In this document: positions 38,924 through 48,222 of the stretch, in pieces
How the letters are laid out: every line of letters starts with the position of its first letter
Numbering within the stretch: the first letter of the stretch is position 1
Origin: Arthrobacter cavernae
GTDB lineage: Bacteria > Actinomycetota > Actinomycetes > Actinomycetales > Micrococcaceae
Length of the DNA stretch: 64,000 bases
Reading direction: 5' to 3'
Assembly: GCF_017368795.1 (NCBI RefSeq)
Contig: NZ_JAFNLL010000015.1
Coordinates: forward strand, 1 to 64,000
Notes under the pieces: model-generated
What the model was told of the DNA's origin: nothing
The model's input: only the letters and a program-made list of their open reading frames with translations
The model's database searches: none
Translations under genes and position numbers: made by a program

Positions 38924-40377
38924 TTGTTCAACACCGCCTCAAAAATCTTCTTCGCGTTCGGACTGGTTAGCTTTGCGCCGGTGGTCACGTCTACGCCTTC
39001 AATGACGATGGTGACGGCCACCTGCGGGTCGTTGGCCGGGGCAAACCCGGTAAACCATGAGTTGTTCAGGCCTGAATCCCCCAGCTGCGCGGTGCCGGTC
39101 TTGCCGGCCACCTGCACCCCGGGGACGGCTGCGCCCGAGGCGATGCCCTTGGACACCGCGCCGGTCATCCACTGCGTGATCTGGGCAGCGATGGAGGTGC
39201 TGGTGGAGGTCCGCAGGACCTCGGGCTTGGCCTCGCTGATGACGCGCAGATCGGGGGCGCGCACAGTCTTGATCAGGTTCGGCTTCATCTGCACACCGCT
39301 GTTGGCGATGGCAGCCGTCATCATGCCGATCTGCATGGGCGTTGCCTTGACGTCGCGCTGCCCGACGGCGGACTGTGCCAGTTCTGCCTGGTCCAGGTTC
39401 GCGGGGAAGACGCTGACGGCCTGCCCAAGCTTGAGCTGCTCGCCGAATTTCTCGCCGAAACCGAACTTCTTGGCCTGCTCCGCGATGGCGTTCTGCCCGA
39501 GGTCCAGCGCGATGCTGGCGAACGGGGTGTTGCAGGACTGCTCCAGGGCAAATGCGAAGTCTGCTGTCTCACGGACGTTGCAGTTGCCGCCGGCGTAGTT
39601 GGGCAGTACGGCGTTGGAGCCGGGCAGCGGCAGGGTGCTCGGATTGGGCAGCTCGCTGTCCTTGTTGTACTTGCCGGAGTTCAGGGCCGCGGCCGTGTCC
39701 ACAAGCTTGAACACCGAACCGGGCGCGAGCAGGTTCCCCGTGGGGCCACTGACATTCTGGTTCAGGCTGATGCCGGGAATCTGGTTCAGCTCCGCGTAGT
39801 TGGCCTTTGCCGCCGCGGCGTCATGCGTGGCGATCAGATTGGGATCGTAGGAAGGCTTGGAGACCATGGCCAGGATGGCGCCGGTCTTCGGGTTGGTGAC
39901 CACGATTGAGCCGCGCTGGCCGTCCGGAATGAGGTCATAGGCAAGCTTCTGCAGCTCCGGATCCAGGGTCAGCTCCACCGAGGCGCCCTTGGGCTGTTTT
40001 CCGAGGAACATCTGGCTCATGCGGTCCAGGAACAGCTGGTCCGAGTTTCCGCCGAGCTGGTCCTGCAGGGAAAGCTCCAGGCCGGTGGAGCCGTAGCCCC
40101 TTGAGAAGAAACCGGTGATGCCCGCATAGAGCTCGGGCTGGGTGTACTTTCGCTGGAACTTGCAGGTCTCCGTGCCCGGGACGGACTCGGCGATGGGTTT
40201 CCCGGCCACGATGATGGCCCCGCGGTCGTTGCAGAAACTGGCAAGGATGGCACGCTGGTTCCAGGGGTTGGCATTGAGCTCGTCCGCCCCGATGACCTGG
40301 ACGTAGCTGATGGCCCCGAAAATCAGGGCGAACATGGCGACGGCGGCCAGCCAGGAGCTTCGAATGGCCTGGTTCAC
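38920..40377 (-). CDS. pbpA: Peptidoglycan transpeptidase PbpA (class B penicillin-binding protein)
   Basis: This class B PBP cross-links peptidoglycan together with the SEDS protein encoded upstream. The GTG at 40377 gives 485 residues with one N-terminal membrane segment ([20 protein letters not shown]). A dimerisation domain is followed by the transpeptidase domain. Active-site motifs are SVFK in [12 protein letters not shown] (nucleophile Ser), SCN in [11 protein letters not shown] and KTGTAQ in [12 protein letters not shown]. It overlaps the end of rodA by 4 bp and the start of pknA by 4 bp. Confidence 0.96.
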   Translation of the reverse strand: MNQAIRSSWLAAVAMFALIFGAISYVQVIGADELNANPWNQRAILASFCNDRGAIIVAGKPIAESVPGTETCKFQRKYTQPELYAGITGFFSRGYGSTGLELSLQDQLGGNSDQLFLDRMSQMFLGKQPKGASVELTLDPELQKLAYDLIPDGQRGSIVVTNPKTGAILAMVSKPSYDPNLIATHDAAAAKANYAELNQIPGISLNQNVSGPTGNLLAPGSVFKLVDTAAALNSGKYNKDSELPNPSTLPLPGSNAVLPNYAGGNCNVRETADFAFALEQSCNTPFASIALDLGQNAIAEQAKKFGFGEKFGEQLKLGQAVSVFPANLDQAELAQSAVGQRDVKATPMQIGMMTAAIANSGVQMKPNLIKTVRAPDLRVISEAKPEVLRTSTSTSIAAQITQWMTGAVSKGIASGAAVPGVQVAGKTGTAQLGDSGLNNSWFTGFAPANDPQVAVTIVIEGVDVTTGAKLTSPNAKKIFEAVLNK

Positions 40378-41768
40378 TGGCGCTTCACCGCCTCCGTGGT
40401 TGCGGTGCTGGCGGCCGTTGCAGGTGCGGCCGGTGCCAGGGGCGTCGTGTCCACGGGGCCGCGGGCAGTGTGGGAAATCATCAGCAGCAGGCCGACGATG
40501 ATCCAGTTGGCCAGCAGTGAGGAACCGCCTGCTGCGAGGAACGGCGTGGTGAGCCCCGTCAGCGGGATCAGGCGGGTCACGCCGCCGATCACCACGAAGC
40601 ACTGGAGCGCGATCGCGAAGGACAGGCCACAGGCAAGCAGCTTGCCGAAGGCGTCCCGTGTGCCGAGGGCGGCGCGGAATCCGTGGGTGAACAGGAGCAG
40701 GTAGAGCATCACCACGGCGAACAGGCCGATCAAGCCGAGCTCTTCACCGATGAGGGCAATGATCATGTCGCTGTTGGCGAACGGCACCAGGTCCGGCCGG
40801 CCCTGGCCCAGGCCCGTGCCCACCAGGCCGCCGTCGGCCATGCCGAAGAGGCCCTGCACGATCTGGCCGCTGCCGCCGGGGGAGCGGCCGAAGACCTCGG
40901 GGGTGAAGGCGTTGATCCAGCTGTCGATGCGGAAGGCCACATGGGAGAAGATCTGCGAGGCAATGAAGCCGCCGCCAAGGATCAGTCCAAGGCCGATCAC
41001 CACCCAGCTGATGCGGCTGGTGGCCACATAGATCATGACGATGAAGAGCCCGAAGAACAGCACCGAGGAACCAAGGTCGCGCTGGAAGACCAGCACGCCG
41101 ATGCTCACGAGCCAGGCCGTGATCATGGGGCCGAGGTCCTTGAACCGGGGGAACTGGATGGGACCGATCTTGCGCCCGGCCAGCAGGATCAGGTCCCGGT
41201 TGGAGGACAGATACCCGGCAAAGAATATGGCGAGCGTGATCTTCGCGATTTCGCCCGGCTGGAAGGTCATGGGCCCGATCCGGATCCAGACGCTGGCGCC
41301 CAGGATCTCGCCGGCGGAGATGCCCGGAACCAAGGGGAGGATCAGAAGGAGGGCGCTGGCGGCCAGTGAAATGAAAGTGAAACGCCGCAGGATCCGGTGG
41401 TCCTTGAGGAACCAGATCACCGCAATGGACACCGCCATCGCGATGAGCGTCCAGCGCAGCTGGTTGTTGCCTGTATCGTCCGCGGGGCCGTCCATCCGGT
41501 GGATCAGGGCCAGGCCGAGGCCGTTGAGGGCCACCACAATTGGAAGTATTACCGGATCGGCATATTTTGCGCGGAGGCGGAGAACGATGTGGAAAGCAAA
41601 GGCAGCCACGGCCAGCAGGCTCGACTGGAACCAGAAATCGCTGTCGAAGGCCGCGGCGGAGTTGAGGCCCACCATGGCGCTGGCGCCGATGCCCACGGCA
41701 AGAGCCAGGACGAGCAGGAGCAGCTCGACGTTCCGGCGCGGCTTGGGGACTGCTTCGGACTGGATCAT
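40374..41768 (-). CDS. rodA: SEDS-family peptidoglycan polymerase, RodA/FtsW type
   Basis: SEDS proteins polymerise lipid II glycan strands. The ATG at 41768 (464 aa) overlaps the pstP stop. About ten to twelve hydrophobic helices are visible. Conserved SEDS segments are ASVWIRIGPMTFQPGEIAKI, VFQRDLGSSVLFFGLFIVMI, FGMADGGLVGTGLGQGRP and FANSDMIIALIGEELG, with the end LTGLTTPFLAAGGSSLLANW. The position beside pbpA and pknAB matches the actinobacterial RodA. FtsW is normally in the dcw cluster instead. Confidence 0.94.
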   Translation of the reverse strand: MIQSEAVPKPRRNVELLLLVLALAVGIGASAMVGLNSAAAFDSDFWFQSSLLAVAAFAFHIVLRLRAKYADPVILPIVVALNGLGLALIHRMDGPADDTGNNQLRWTLIAMAVSIAVIWFLKDHRILRRFTFISLAASALLLILPLVPGISAGEILGASVWIRIGPMTFQPGEIAKITLAIFFAGYLSSNRDLILLAGRKIGPIQFPRFKDLGPMITAWLVSIGVLVFQRDLGSSVLFFGLFIVMIYVATSRISWVVIGLGLILGGGFIASQIFSHVAFRIDSWINAFTPEVFGRSPGGSGQIVQGLFGMADGGLVGTGLGQGRPDLVPFANSDMIIALIGEELGLIGLFAVVMLYLLLFTHGFRAALGTRDAFGKLLACGLSFAIALQCFVVIGGVTRLIPLTGLTTPFLAAGGSSLLANWIIVGLLLMISHTARGPVDTTPLAPAAPATAASTATTEAVKRQ

Positions 41769-43432
41769 TTGGCTGCCTCGCAGGGAGCCGGGACCGGCGT
41801 TGACGTGGGGGACGCAGTCGGGCTGGCGATGGCCGCCGTGCTCGGAATGGCCGCAGTGGGCGTGGCCGCTGCTGTGGGTTTGGCCGTACCCGATGCTGAA
41901 GGGGTGGGGCACTCCTGCACAGTGCCGGTGTCCCGCAGGTTCTTCACGATGCGCTGCGCGTCGGCAAGGTCCCTGGCAGGTACCGTCTGGCGGACGCTCT
42001 GCTGGGAGAACTCCGTCAGCGAATCCATGCGGATCTCCGTAACGGTCTCCACGCGGGACAGCTGGATGGGGCCCAGCCGCTGGGAGATGCCGTTGAAAAT
42101 TGCAACCTTCTGCTCGGATTCGCCCACGTAGTAGCGCGTCTGAGTCCAGGCATAGCCCAGCCAGAGACCGGCCACAACGCCAACGCCAAGGATGGCGGCG
42201 ATGACGGGCATCAGCCAACGGTTCCGCCGGGGGGCCGTTTCGGCAATATCCTCCCGGTCGTTCTCGGCCTTGTGAGTCAGTACCGTGGCGGCGCGGCGGG
42301 CCACGCTGCGGCCTGCCACCGTGGGGATCGAGCCGGTCTCGGCGGCGGTTGCGGCAGCGCCCACGAGCTCGTGCGGGCGGCTGGCCAGCTCCTCGCGCAG
42401 CACGGCGGCGGACAGGTGTTCGCCAAGGTGCGGATCGGTGGTGGTGGCCGGTTCGGCGGCGGAGCCGTTGCTGGACCCTCCGGCGGATCCTTCGGCCGGT
42501 ACGTCAGCTGCTGCCGCGCCCGCTCCGCCGCCGGGGGTTTCCGTGACGGCGGTAGGGGCCACCTTCTTGGTGGCAGCCGCAGCCTGGGCGGCGAGGGCGT
42601 CCGCCGCGGCGAGTGCCGTGGGCGTGACGAGCTCGACGGCGGCCGTGCTGACGTCGTCGTCGTCGTTTTGTTCGACGATCTCCAGCAGCACCACGGTGAC
42701 GTTGTCCGGGGCGCCGGCTTCAAGGGTGAGGTCCACCAGCAGTTCCACGCATTCGCGCAGGTCCTTGGTTTCGCGGACCATGCGCTCCACCACATGGCCG
42801 GCCACGTAGTTCAGCCCGTCGGAGCAGAGGAGCCAGCGTTCGCCGGGCTCCACGTCGAGGACGTCAAGGTCCAGCTCGGGGCTGGCGTCGACGTCCCCCA
42901 GGACGCGCATGAGGACGTTTTTGTGGGGGTGGGTCTCGGCTTCCTCGGGCCGCAGCCGGCCTTCGTCGATGAGGCGCTGGACGAAGGTGTGGTCGATGCT
43001 GATCTGCTCGAACACCTTGTTGCGCAGCCGGTAGGCACGGGAATCGCCGATGTGCGCGAAATGCAGTCTGCGCCCCTCGAGCAGCAGCGCGGTGACCGTG
43101 GTGCCCATGCCGGAAAGCTTCGGGTTCAGGTGCACCAGCTCGGACAAAAGCGAGTTGGCGGTCTGGATCTCGTCCGCCAGGACCGTATCGGCGCCGTCGT
43201 CATAGTCGCTGTGGTCGAGGTGGATCATGTCCAGCACGGTGGACGCCGAGGCGACGTCGCCGCCGGCGTGGCCGCCCATGCCGTCGGCCACAACGGCCAG
43301 GTGGCGGCCCACATAGGCGGAGTCGTCGTTCTTGGAACGGATGCGGCCCACGTCGGATCGCGCCGCGTAGCGCATGATCAACGGGCGCTCCGCAGGTGCT
43401 TCCTTGTTTTCGCTGGTCTCGGGGGAGGCCAT
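41765..43432 (-). CDS. pstP: PP2C-type serine/threonine phosphatase PstP
   Basis: PstP removes phosphates placed by PknA and PknB. The 555-residue product has a PP2C catalytic domain in the first 250 residues: SDVGRIRSKNDDSAYVG, LAVVADGMGGHAGGDVAS (metal-binding Asp), LHFAHIGDSRAYRLR, and LLCSDGLNYV...GAPDNVTVVL. A long Ala/Thr/Pro linker leads to one membrane segment (WLMPVIAAILGVGVVAGLWL, near residue 400-420) and an outside domain of about 130 residues with a Thr/Ala/Pro-rich end. It overlaps rodA by 4 bp. Confidence 0.95.
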   Translation of the reverse strand: MASPETSENKEAPAERPLIMRYAARSDVGRIRSKNDDSAYVGRHLAVVADGMGGHAGGDVASASTVLDMIHLDHSDYDDGADTVLADEIQTANSLLSELVHLNPKLSGMGTTVTALLLEGRRLHFAHIGDSRAYRLRNKVFEQISIDHTFVQRLIDEGRLRPEEAETHPHKNVLMRVLGDVDASPELDLDVLDVEPGERWLLCSDGLNYVAGHVVERMVRETKDLRECVELLVDLTLEAGAPDNVTVVLLEIVEQNDDDDVSTAAVELVTPTALAAADALAAQAAAATKKVAPTAVTETPGGGAGAAAADVPAEGSAGGSSNGSAAEPATTTDPHLGEHLSAAVLREELASRPHELVGAAATAAETGSIPTVAGRSVARRAATVLTHKAENDREDIAETAPRRNRWLMPVIAAILGVGVVAGLWLGYAWTQTRYYVGESEQKVAIFNGISQRLGPIQLSRVETVTEIRMDSLTEFSQQSVRQTVPARDLADAQRIVKNLRDTGTVQECPTPSASGTAKPTAAATPTAAIPSTAAIASPTASPTSTPVPAPCEAAK

Positions 43433-43435
43433 GGA

Positions 43436-43924
43436 CTACGGCCTCAATTCGATGACCGTCTTGCCGATTCTCACGGGGACTCCAAGCTCCACCGGCAGGG
43501 CGCGGGTGAGCTGCTGATCGGCCAGATAGGTGCCGTTGGTGGAGCCGAGGTCTTCAATGAACCAGCGGCTGCCCTGCGGGAACAGGCGGGCATGGCGGCC
43601 AGAGGCGTAGTCGTCCTCCAGGACCAGGGTGGCCTCCTGGGCGCGGCCCAGCAGGATGGGGCTGGCAGACAGAGCCAGCGTGGTTCCCTTCAGGGGGCCT
43701 TCGACGACGACCAGCTGGCGGGCGTGCTGCTTGACCGGCTGCGGCGCGGGCGCCAGCTCCGGGTGCTTGCGCATTTCGCGCGCGGTGGGGGTGCCGGTCA
43801 CGGCCTTGCGGCCGATCATGAAGTCTCGGCGCATGGTGGAGACGATGCTGAAGATCAGGATCCACAGCAGCAGCAGGAAGCCGAAGCGCAGTGCCGTGAT
43901 GGTCAGTTCGCTGATGTCGTTCAT
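43436..43924 (-). CDS. fhaB: FHA-domain protein FhaB (FipA-type)
   Basis: FHA domains bind phosphothreonine, here probably on kinase or division partners. The 162-residue product has an N-terminal membrane segment (ALRFGFLLLLWILIFSIVST), a basic linker, and the FHA domain: ILLGRAQEATLVLEDDYASG, RHARLFPQGSRWFIEDLGST and NGTYLADQQL. It overlaps fhaA by 4 bp and precedes pstP by 3 bp, as in the mycobacterial Rv0020c-Rv0019c-pstP order. Confidence 0.94.
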   Translation of the reverse strand: MNDISELTITALRFGFLLLLWILIFSIVSTMRRDFMIGRKAVTGTPTAREMRKHPELAPAPQPVKQHARQLVVVEGPLKGTTLALSASPILLGRAQEATLVLEDDYASGRHARLFPQGSRWFIEDLGSTNGTYLADQQLTRALPVELGVPVRIGKTVIELRP

Positions 43925-44670
43925 GCGTTGCCACCGGTGTTCAGCGGGATGAGCCGGAAGATGATCTTGGTCCGTCCCATGGTGATGGTGGAACCGTCCG
44001 TCAGCTCCACGCTGCCGTTCACCTTGTGGCCGTTGACGTAGCTGCCGTTGGTGGAGCCGAGGTCCACCGCCCAGGAACTGCCGCCCTGGGTGCGTATTTC
44101 GAGGTGTTTGCGGGACACCCCGGTATCATCCACCAGGATGTCGGCCTCGGAGGATCTGCCCAGCACCACGCTGGGGGCGTTGAGGGAGTACCGCTGCCCG
44201 GCGATATCCAGCACAGGCTGGAGCCGGACGGGTTCGCGTGTTGGCGGCCTGGGGACGTTGGCGTGGGGGGCCTGCGGGGCCGGGGCGGCCCCGCCCGTGG
44301 ACTTTTCGGTCCTCGAAGCAATTTCGAAGTGCCCGGCACGTTCTTCCTGGTCCTGGCGGAAGGAAATCCGCACCGGTCCCTGGAGGATGTAGCCCTGGCT
44401 GCGCACATGCTGGATCACGACGTCGCACAACTCCTCCGCGAGGGGCGTGCCCCATTCCTGGGCCCGGCCGAAATCTTCCTCGCTGAGTAGGACATCGAAG
44501 ACGTTCGGGGCCAGCGTGCGCCCGGCGGCGATGGTCATGGACTTGTTGTCCAGTTCGCGGCGCAGCTTGCTCGCAATTTCAACCGGCTCAACACGTGCCC
44601 GCGACCCCGTGGAGAAGACGTTGCGGACGGCCTTTTCGATGCCACGCTCGACTTTGTCCAGCAATCCCAT
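43921..44670 (-). CDS. fhaA: FHA-domain protein FhaA
   Basis: The ATG at 44670 follows GGAGAGG and gives 249 residues. The N-terminal DUF3662 domain (MGLLDKVERGIEKAVRNVFS, then VEIASKLRRELDNK) is followed by a Pro/Ala linker and a C-terminal FHA domain: VVLGRSSEADILVDDTGVSR, KHLEIRTQGGSSWAVDLGST and NGSYVNGHKV. FhaA binds phosphorylated MviN and other cell-wall targets of PknB in mycobacteria. It is the first gene of the operon fhaA-fhaB-pstP-rodA-pbpA-pknA-pknB. Confidence 0.95.
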   Translation of the reverse strand: MGLLDKVERGIEKAVRNVFSTGSRARVEPVEIASKLRRELDNKSMTIAAGRTLAPNVFDVLLSEEDFGRAQEWGTPLAEELCDVVIQHVRSQGYILQGPVRISFRQDQEERAGHFEIASRTEKSTGGAAPAPQAPHANVPRPPTREPVRLQPVLDIAGQRYSLNAPSVVLGRSSEADILVDDTGVSRKHLEIRTQGGSSWAVDLGSTNGSYVNGHKVNGSVELTDGSTITMGRTKIIFRLIPLNTGGNA

Positions 44671-45012
44671 GGTCCCTCTCCTTTCCTTGCCGCGGCACGT
44701 ACTGTGCCTGCTTTGATGACTCTTCCCTGCGCACGCCGAAGTGGGCGCAGGGAAGCCCTTCCTCATCCCGATACTACTGGGCATGACTGCGAATGGCCTT
44801 AATCCACAACGTCCGGCCGTCCGGAAAAGTTCGCCGCCGGCCCGTCCGATCGTGTAGGTCCAGACACGGGGTTTCCGCGGAAATCCGTGGTTTTCGGGGA
44901 CCTCCCTGGCTCGATTGGTGTTTTGCCGCAGTTGTCCGTTATGCTTGATCTCGCTGCTTTTGAAGGAAGCGAAACCCGGGAAACCTGGTGGGGCTCCTTC
45001 GAAAGAAGTTGC
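44671..45012. promoter_or_regulatory. Divergent gap between fhaA and tRNA-Leu
   Basis: No gene is visible in these 342 bp. The fhaA operon promoter (minus strand) and the tRNA-Leu promoter (plus strand) must lie here. I see no clear -35/-10 pair and no notable repeat. Confidence 0.4.
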
Positions 45013-45095
45013 GCGCGAGTGGCGGAACGGCAGACGCGCTGGCTTCAGGTGCCAGTATCCGAAAGGGTGTGGGGGTTCAAATCCCCCCTCGCGCA
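45013..45095 (+). tRNA. tRNA-Leu (CAG anticodon)
   Basis: The 83-base class II tRNA has acceptor GCGCGAG paired with CTCGCGC. The anticodon stem is CTGGC/GCCAG with loop TTCAGGT, giving CAG. A long variable arm (TATCCGAAAGGGTGT) and T-arm GGGGGTTCAAATCCCCC follow. The CCA end is not encoded. Confidence 0.97.
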
Positions 45096-45103
45096 CGCAA
45101 TTG

Positions 45104-45135
45104 AAAGAGCCCCGGTCTTAGGACCGGGGCTCTTT
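45104..45135 (+). terminator. Terminator after tRNA-Leu
   Basis: A perfect 14-bp stem (AAAGAGCCCCGGTC and complement) with a TTAG loop, ending in TTTTG. The A/T tails are symmetric, so it may act both ways and also end the minus-strand TetR gene. Confidence 0.88.
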
Positions 45136-45158
45136 TGTTTAAGCTGCCCAAACCCGGT

Positions 45159-45203
45159 CTTGTTCGCAGTTCCGGCCGTTCAACGTGCGGAATTGCGAAC
45201 AAG
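45159..45203. repeat. REP-like inverted repeat
   Basis: Arms CTTGTTCGCAGTTCCG (45159-45174) and CGGAATTGCGAACAAG (45188-45203) pair with one mismatch around a 13-base loop. The arm resembles that of the palindrome at 58593-58643 (CTTGTTTGCGGTTCCGG), suggesting one repeat family. Confidence 0.6.
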
Positions 45204-45266
45204 GCCAGGGTTCGTGGCCACGCGCTAACCCCGCGGTGCCCCGAATGGTCGACGGCGGGGCGCCAG

Positions 45267-45944
45267 CTAGTGGCGGAGCGCCCCGAATCCGGCAATCAGT
45301 GCATCCAGTCCCATGCTGAAGGCCAGATCGGAGGGGTAGTTGCTCTTGCTCTCGCCGCCCAGGCTGCGGACAGCCGAGGTGAAGTGCGGCGTGGACTCGG
45401 CCAGCCGGCCGGAGTCGAAGATGTCCGCCGGGGCGTTGGCGTCGAAGGCGGCCCCGAAAACATAGGCCTCAAGGGCCACGATGCACGGGATGATCTGCTC
45501 TTCCGGGAACCCGGCGCGGAGGAATCCTTCGGTCACGGCCTCGTACATGCTGAGGGTTTGCGGGGCGTCGGTCACGGGAAGCACCGCGATGACCGAGATC
45601 AGCGGGGTGTGCCTGGCGAAGATGCCGCGGTAGGAATACGCCCATTGGCGGACAGCATCCTCCCAAGGGAGCGTGCGGAACCCGCCGAAGTCCACTTTGG
45701 ACATCAGGTCCTCTTCCACCAACCGAAGGACATCGTCCTTGGAGGCCACGTGGTTGTACAGGGCCGACGGCGCCACCCCCAGGGTGCGGGCCAGTGCGGC
45801 CATGGTGAGGCCGTCGTAGCCCTTCTTGTTGATGAGCTCCAGGGCCGCCAACGTGATGCCGGCGTGGTCCAGGATGGCGGCCATCGGCCTGCCGGCGCGC
45901 CGCCGAGACTTGCTCTCGCCGGAAGCCGGGGTGGGTGCGGGCAT
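45267..45944 (-). CDS. TetR-family transcriptional regulator
   Basis: The ATG at 45944 after AGAAAGG gives 225 residues. A basic tail (SKSRRRAGRPM) precedes the helix-turn-helix LTMAALARTLGVAPSALYNH with VASKDDVLRLVEEDL. The C-terminal ligand/dimer domain resembles the TetR_C class with QWAYSYRGIFARHTPLISVI. It is divergent from the putrescine oxidase gene, with a perfect 23-bp palindromic operator between them. It is therefore likely to repress that gene and itself, with a polyamine or related amine as inducer. Confidence 0.9.
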   Translation of the reverse strand: MPAPTPASGESKSRRRAGRPMAAILDHAGITLAALELINKKGYDGLTMAALARTLGVAPSALYNHVASKDDVLRLVEEDLMSKVDFGGFRTLPWEDAVRQWAYSYRGIFARHTPLISVIAVLPVTDAPQTLSMYEAVTEGFLRAGFPEEQIIPCIVALEAYVFGAAFDANAPADIFDSGRLAESTPHFTSAVRSLGGESKSNYPSDLAFSMGLDALIAGFGALRH

Positions 45945-46022
45945 CGCTGGCCTTTCTCTGCCGGGGTCTCCAGCATTATTCCATTGCTCTTCACAGCCGC
46001 GCCCAAGGCAGCTATTATCGAT

Positions 46023-46045
46023 ATAAATGAATGCCATTCATTTAT
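46023..46045. promoter_or_regulatory. Palindromic operator between tetR and putrescine oxidase
   Basis: The arms ATAAATGAAT and ATTCATTTAT are perfect complements separated by GCC. The position, in the divergent gap of a TetR gene and an oxidase gene, and the size fit a TetR dimer site. It starts 37 bp before the oxidase start codon. Confidence 0.75.
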
Positions 46046-46081
46046 TGGTCAGCCACCGCGGACGGCCACAGAGAGGACATC

Positions 46082-47455
46082 ATGCAGAATCTTGATCGCG
46101 ACGTTGTGATCGTCGGCGCCGGACCGTCAGGGCTGACGGCGGCACGCGAATTGAAGAAGGCCGGACTGAGCGTTGCAGTGCTGGAGGCGCGGGGACGCGT
46201 CGGCGGCCGCACCTGGACGGACACCATTGACGGGGCCATGCTCGAAATCGGCGGACAGTGGGTCTCGCCGGACCAGGAGGCCCTCATGGAGCTGCTCGGC
46301 GAGCTGGGCCTGGAAATGTACTCGCGCTACCGCGACGGCGAGTCCGTCTACATCGGCGCGGACGGCACCCGCACCCGCTACACCGGCGACTCCTTCCCGG
46401 TCGGCGACACCACCAAGGCCGAGATGGACAAGCTGATCGGGATCCTGGACGGCCTTGCTGCCGAGATCGGCCCCACCGAACCGTGGGCACACCCCAAGGC
46501 CCGCGAGCTGGACACCATCTCCTTCCACCACTGGCTGCGCGCCAACTCGGACGACGAGGAGGCCTGCAACAACATCGGCCTGTTCATCGCCGGCGGCATG
46601 CTGACCAAGCCGGCCCACGCCTTCTCGGCCCTGCAGGCGGTGCTGATGGCCGCCTCGGCCGGTTCCTTCTCCCACCTGACGGACGAGGACTTCATCCTGG
46701 ACAAGCGCGTCATCGGCGGCATGCAGCAGGTCTCGCTGCGGATCGCCGCTGAGCTGGGCGACGACGTCGTACTTAACAGCCCGGTGCGCACCATCAACTG
46801 GGACGACAACAACGTGACTGTCGTGTCCGAGCAGGCCACCGTCAACGCGCGCTTCGTGATCATGGCCGTGCCGCCGAACCTGTACTCCCGCGTCTCGTTC
46901 AACCCGCCGCTGCCGCGCCGCCAGCACCAGATGCACCAGCACCAGTCACTGGGCCTGGTCATCAAGGTGCACGCCGTCTACAGCACGCCGTTCTGGCGCG
47001 AAGACGGACTCTCCGGCACGGGCTTCGGCGCCGGTGCGCTGGTCCAGGAGGTCTACGACAACACCAACCACGGTGACACCCGCGGCACCCTGGTGGGCTT
47101 CGTGTCCGATGAAAAGGCCGACGCCGTGTTCGAACTCAGCGCGGAAGACCGCAAGAAGTCGATTCTTGAGTCGATTGCCGGTTTCCTGGGCGAGAAGGCC
47201 CTGGACGCTGAGGTCTACTACGAATCCGACTGGGGCTCGGAGGAATGGACCCGCGGCGCCTACGCCTCCAGCTACGACCTCGGCGGCCTGCACCGCTACG
47301 GCAAGGACCAGCACGCCAGCGTGGGCCCCATCTACTGGTCCTCCTCCGACCTCGCGGCCGAGGGCTACCAGCACGTGGACGGCGCGGTCCGGATGGGCCA
47401 GAAGACGGCCGCCCGGATCGTGGCAGCCAATGACCGCGTACTCGTGGGCAGCTGA
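46082..47455 (+). CDS. puo: Putrescine oxidase (flavin monoamine oxidase family)
   Basis: The enzyme oxidises putrescine to 4-aminobutanal, with H2O2 and ammonia. The ATG at 46082 after AGAGAGGA gives 457 residues. The FAD-binding N-terminus is VVIVGAGPSGLTAARELKK, followed by RGRVGGRTWTDTIDGAMLEI and GGQWVSPDQ. The C-terminal FAD segment is EGYQHVDGAVRMGQKTAARI. Stretches such as NIGLFIAGGMLTKPAHAFSA and RRQHQMHQHQSLGLVIKVHA agree with my memory of the characterised Rhodococcus/Arthrobacter putrescine oxidases. The substrate is thus likely but not proven. It is divergent from its probable TetR repressor. Confidence 0.9.
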   Translation: MQNLDRDVVIVGAGPSGLTAARELKKAGLSVAVLEARGRVGGRTWTDTIDGAMLEIGGQWVSPDQEALMELLGELGLEMYSRYRDGESVYIGADGTRTRYTGDSFPVGDTTKAEMDKLIGILDGLAAEIGPTEPWAHPKARELDTISFHHWLRANSDDEEACNNIGLFIAGGMLTKPAHAFSALQAVLMAASAGSFSHLTDEDFILDKRVIGGMQQVSLRIAAELGDDVVLNSPVRTINWDDNNVTVVSEQATVNARFVIMAVPPNLYSRVSFNPPLPRRQHQMHQHQSLGLVIKVHAVYSTPFWREDGLSGTGFGAGALVQEVYDNTNHGDTRGTLVGFVSDEKADAVFELSAEDRKKSILESIAGFLGEKALDAEVYYESDWGSEEWTRGAYASSYDLGGLHRYGKDQHASVGPIYWSSSDLAAEGYQHVDGAVRMGQKTAARIVAANDRVLVGS

Positions 47456-47485
47456 GATTCGCCGGTAGCCGGGATTCATGGGTGA

Positions 47486-47522
47486 GATCTCGACCCTTCC
47501 GTTCGCTGAAGAGGTCGAGATC
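47486..47522. terminator. Hairpin between convergent genes
   Basis: Arms GATCTCGACC (47486-47495) and GGTCGAGATC (47513-47522) are perfect complements around 17 bases, and pairing extends outward with one bulge. It sits between the convergent putrescine oxidase and membrane-protein genes. There is no T tract, so a terminator role is only likely by position. Confidence 0.45.
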
Positions 47523-47544
47523 CCACGTCTGGATGCCTGGGTGC

Positions 47545-48102
47545 CTAGGTACTGAGGATTTCGGCCGGCACGCCGGCTGCGTATTCGGCGTCGGCAAGGG
47601 CCTGCTCAAGGCGCCCGACGGCGGCCGCGTAGTCGGTGCCGGCCGTCAGCCGGCAGTGTTCGGCTTCCCGCATGGCGCGCAGGAGCGCGGCAGTCCAGGG
47701 GTTCCCCACATCGCTCATGGCGGGGAAGAGGATGGCCTGGCCGGGGTCCAGCTCGTAGCGCCGCCAGCGGGCCAGGACCTCCTGGTGCCGGGCCGCGGCG
47801 TCGGCGAAACCTGGCCGGCGGTGTGGCTGGGCAGCATGGACGCGTTCCAGTCGCCGCTTGCCAAGAATCGTCCCGCTTGCCGTGGCCGCGGCCAGCAGCA
47901 GCAGGAGCAGCCCGGCGGGTGGCCAGGCCAGGGTGGGCACCAGGATGGCGGGGACAATCACCACCAATCCCGCGAAGGCATCCCAGAAAACTCCGTCCGG
48001 CTCGGGGCCGGCTCCGTGCGCCAGCCTCTTCTGCAGGGCATGGGTGGTGGCCGCGACGGCCAGAACCAGCGCAACTACCCACAGGATCATCATGGCGGGC
48101 AT
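47545..48102 (-). CDS. Conserved membrane protein of unknown function
   Basis: Not recognised. The 185-residue product starts MPAMMILWVVALVLAVAATT (first membrane helix, Sec-type start). A second hydrophobic region FAGLVVIVPAILVPTLAWPP, LLLLLLAAATASGTIL may be two closely spaced helices. The cytoplasmic C-terminal half contains GFADAAARHQEVLARWRRYE and ends TDYAAAVGRLEQALADAEYA, AGVPAEILST. A fragment with nearly the same ending is found at 58481-58571, so a paralogue once existed there. No function is suggested by neighbours. Confidence 0.75.
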   Translation of the reverse strand: MPAMMILWVVALVLAVAATTHALQKRLAHGAGPEPDGVFWDAFAGLVVIVPAILVPTLAWPPAGLLLLLLAAATASGTILGKRRLERVHAAQPHRRPGFADAAARHQEVLARWRRYELDPGQAILFPAMSDVGNPWTAALLRAMREAEHCRLTAGTDYAAAVGRLEQALADAEYAAGVPAEILST

Positions 48103-48222
48103 CTGACCACCTCCAAGCGAATACGCGCCGCTTGATTTCAGTATGCGCCGACGCAGCGGCGGACGCGAGGGCCCCGTCCGTGGATGCTGCCCAGGAGCGG
48201 TGCGCCCGCGTAGCGTGGACCC

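Noticed and set aside
42272-44041. A 589-codon plus-strand frame across pstP and fhaB
   Set aside because: It is antisense to two genes with clear PP2C and FHA motifs and has no plausible start signal.
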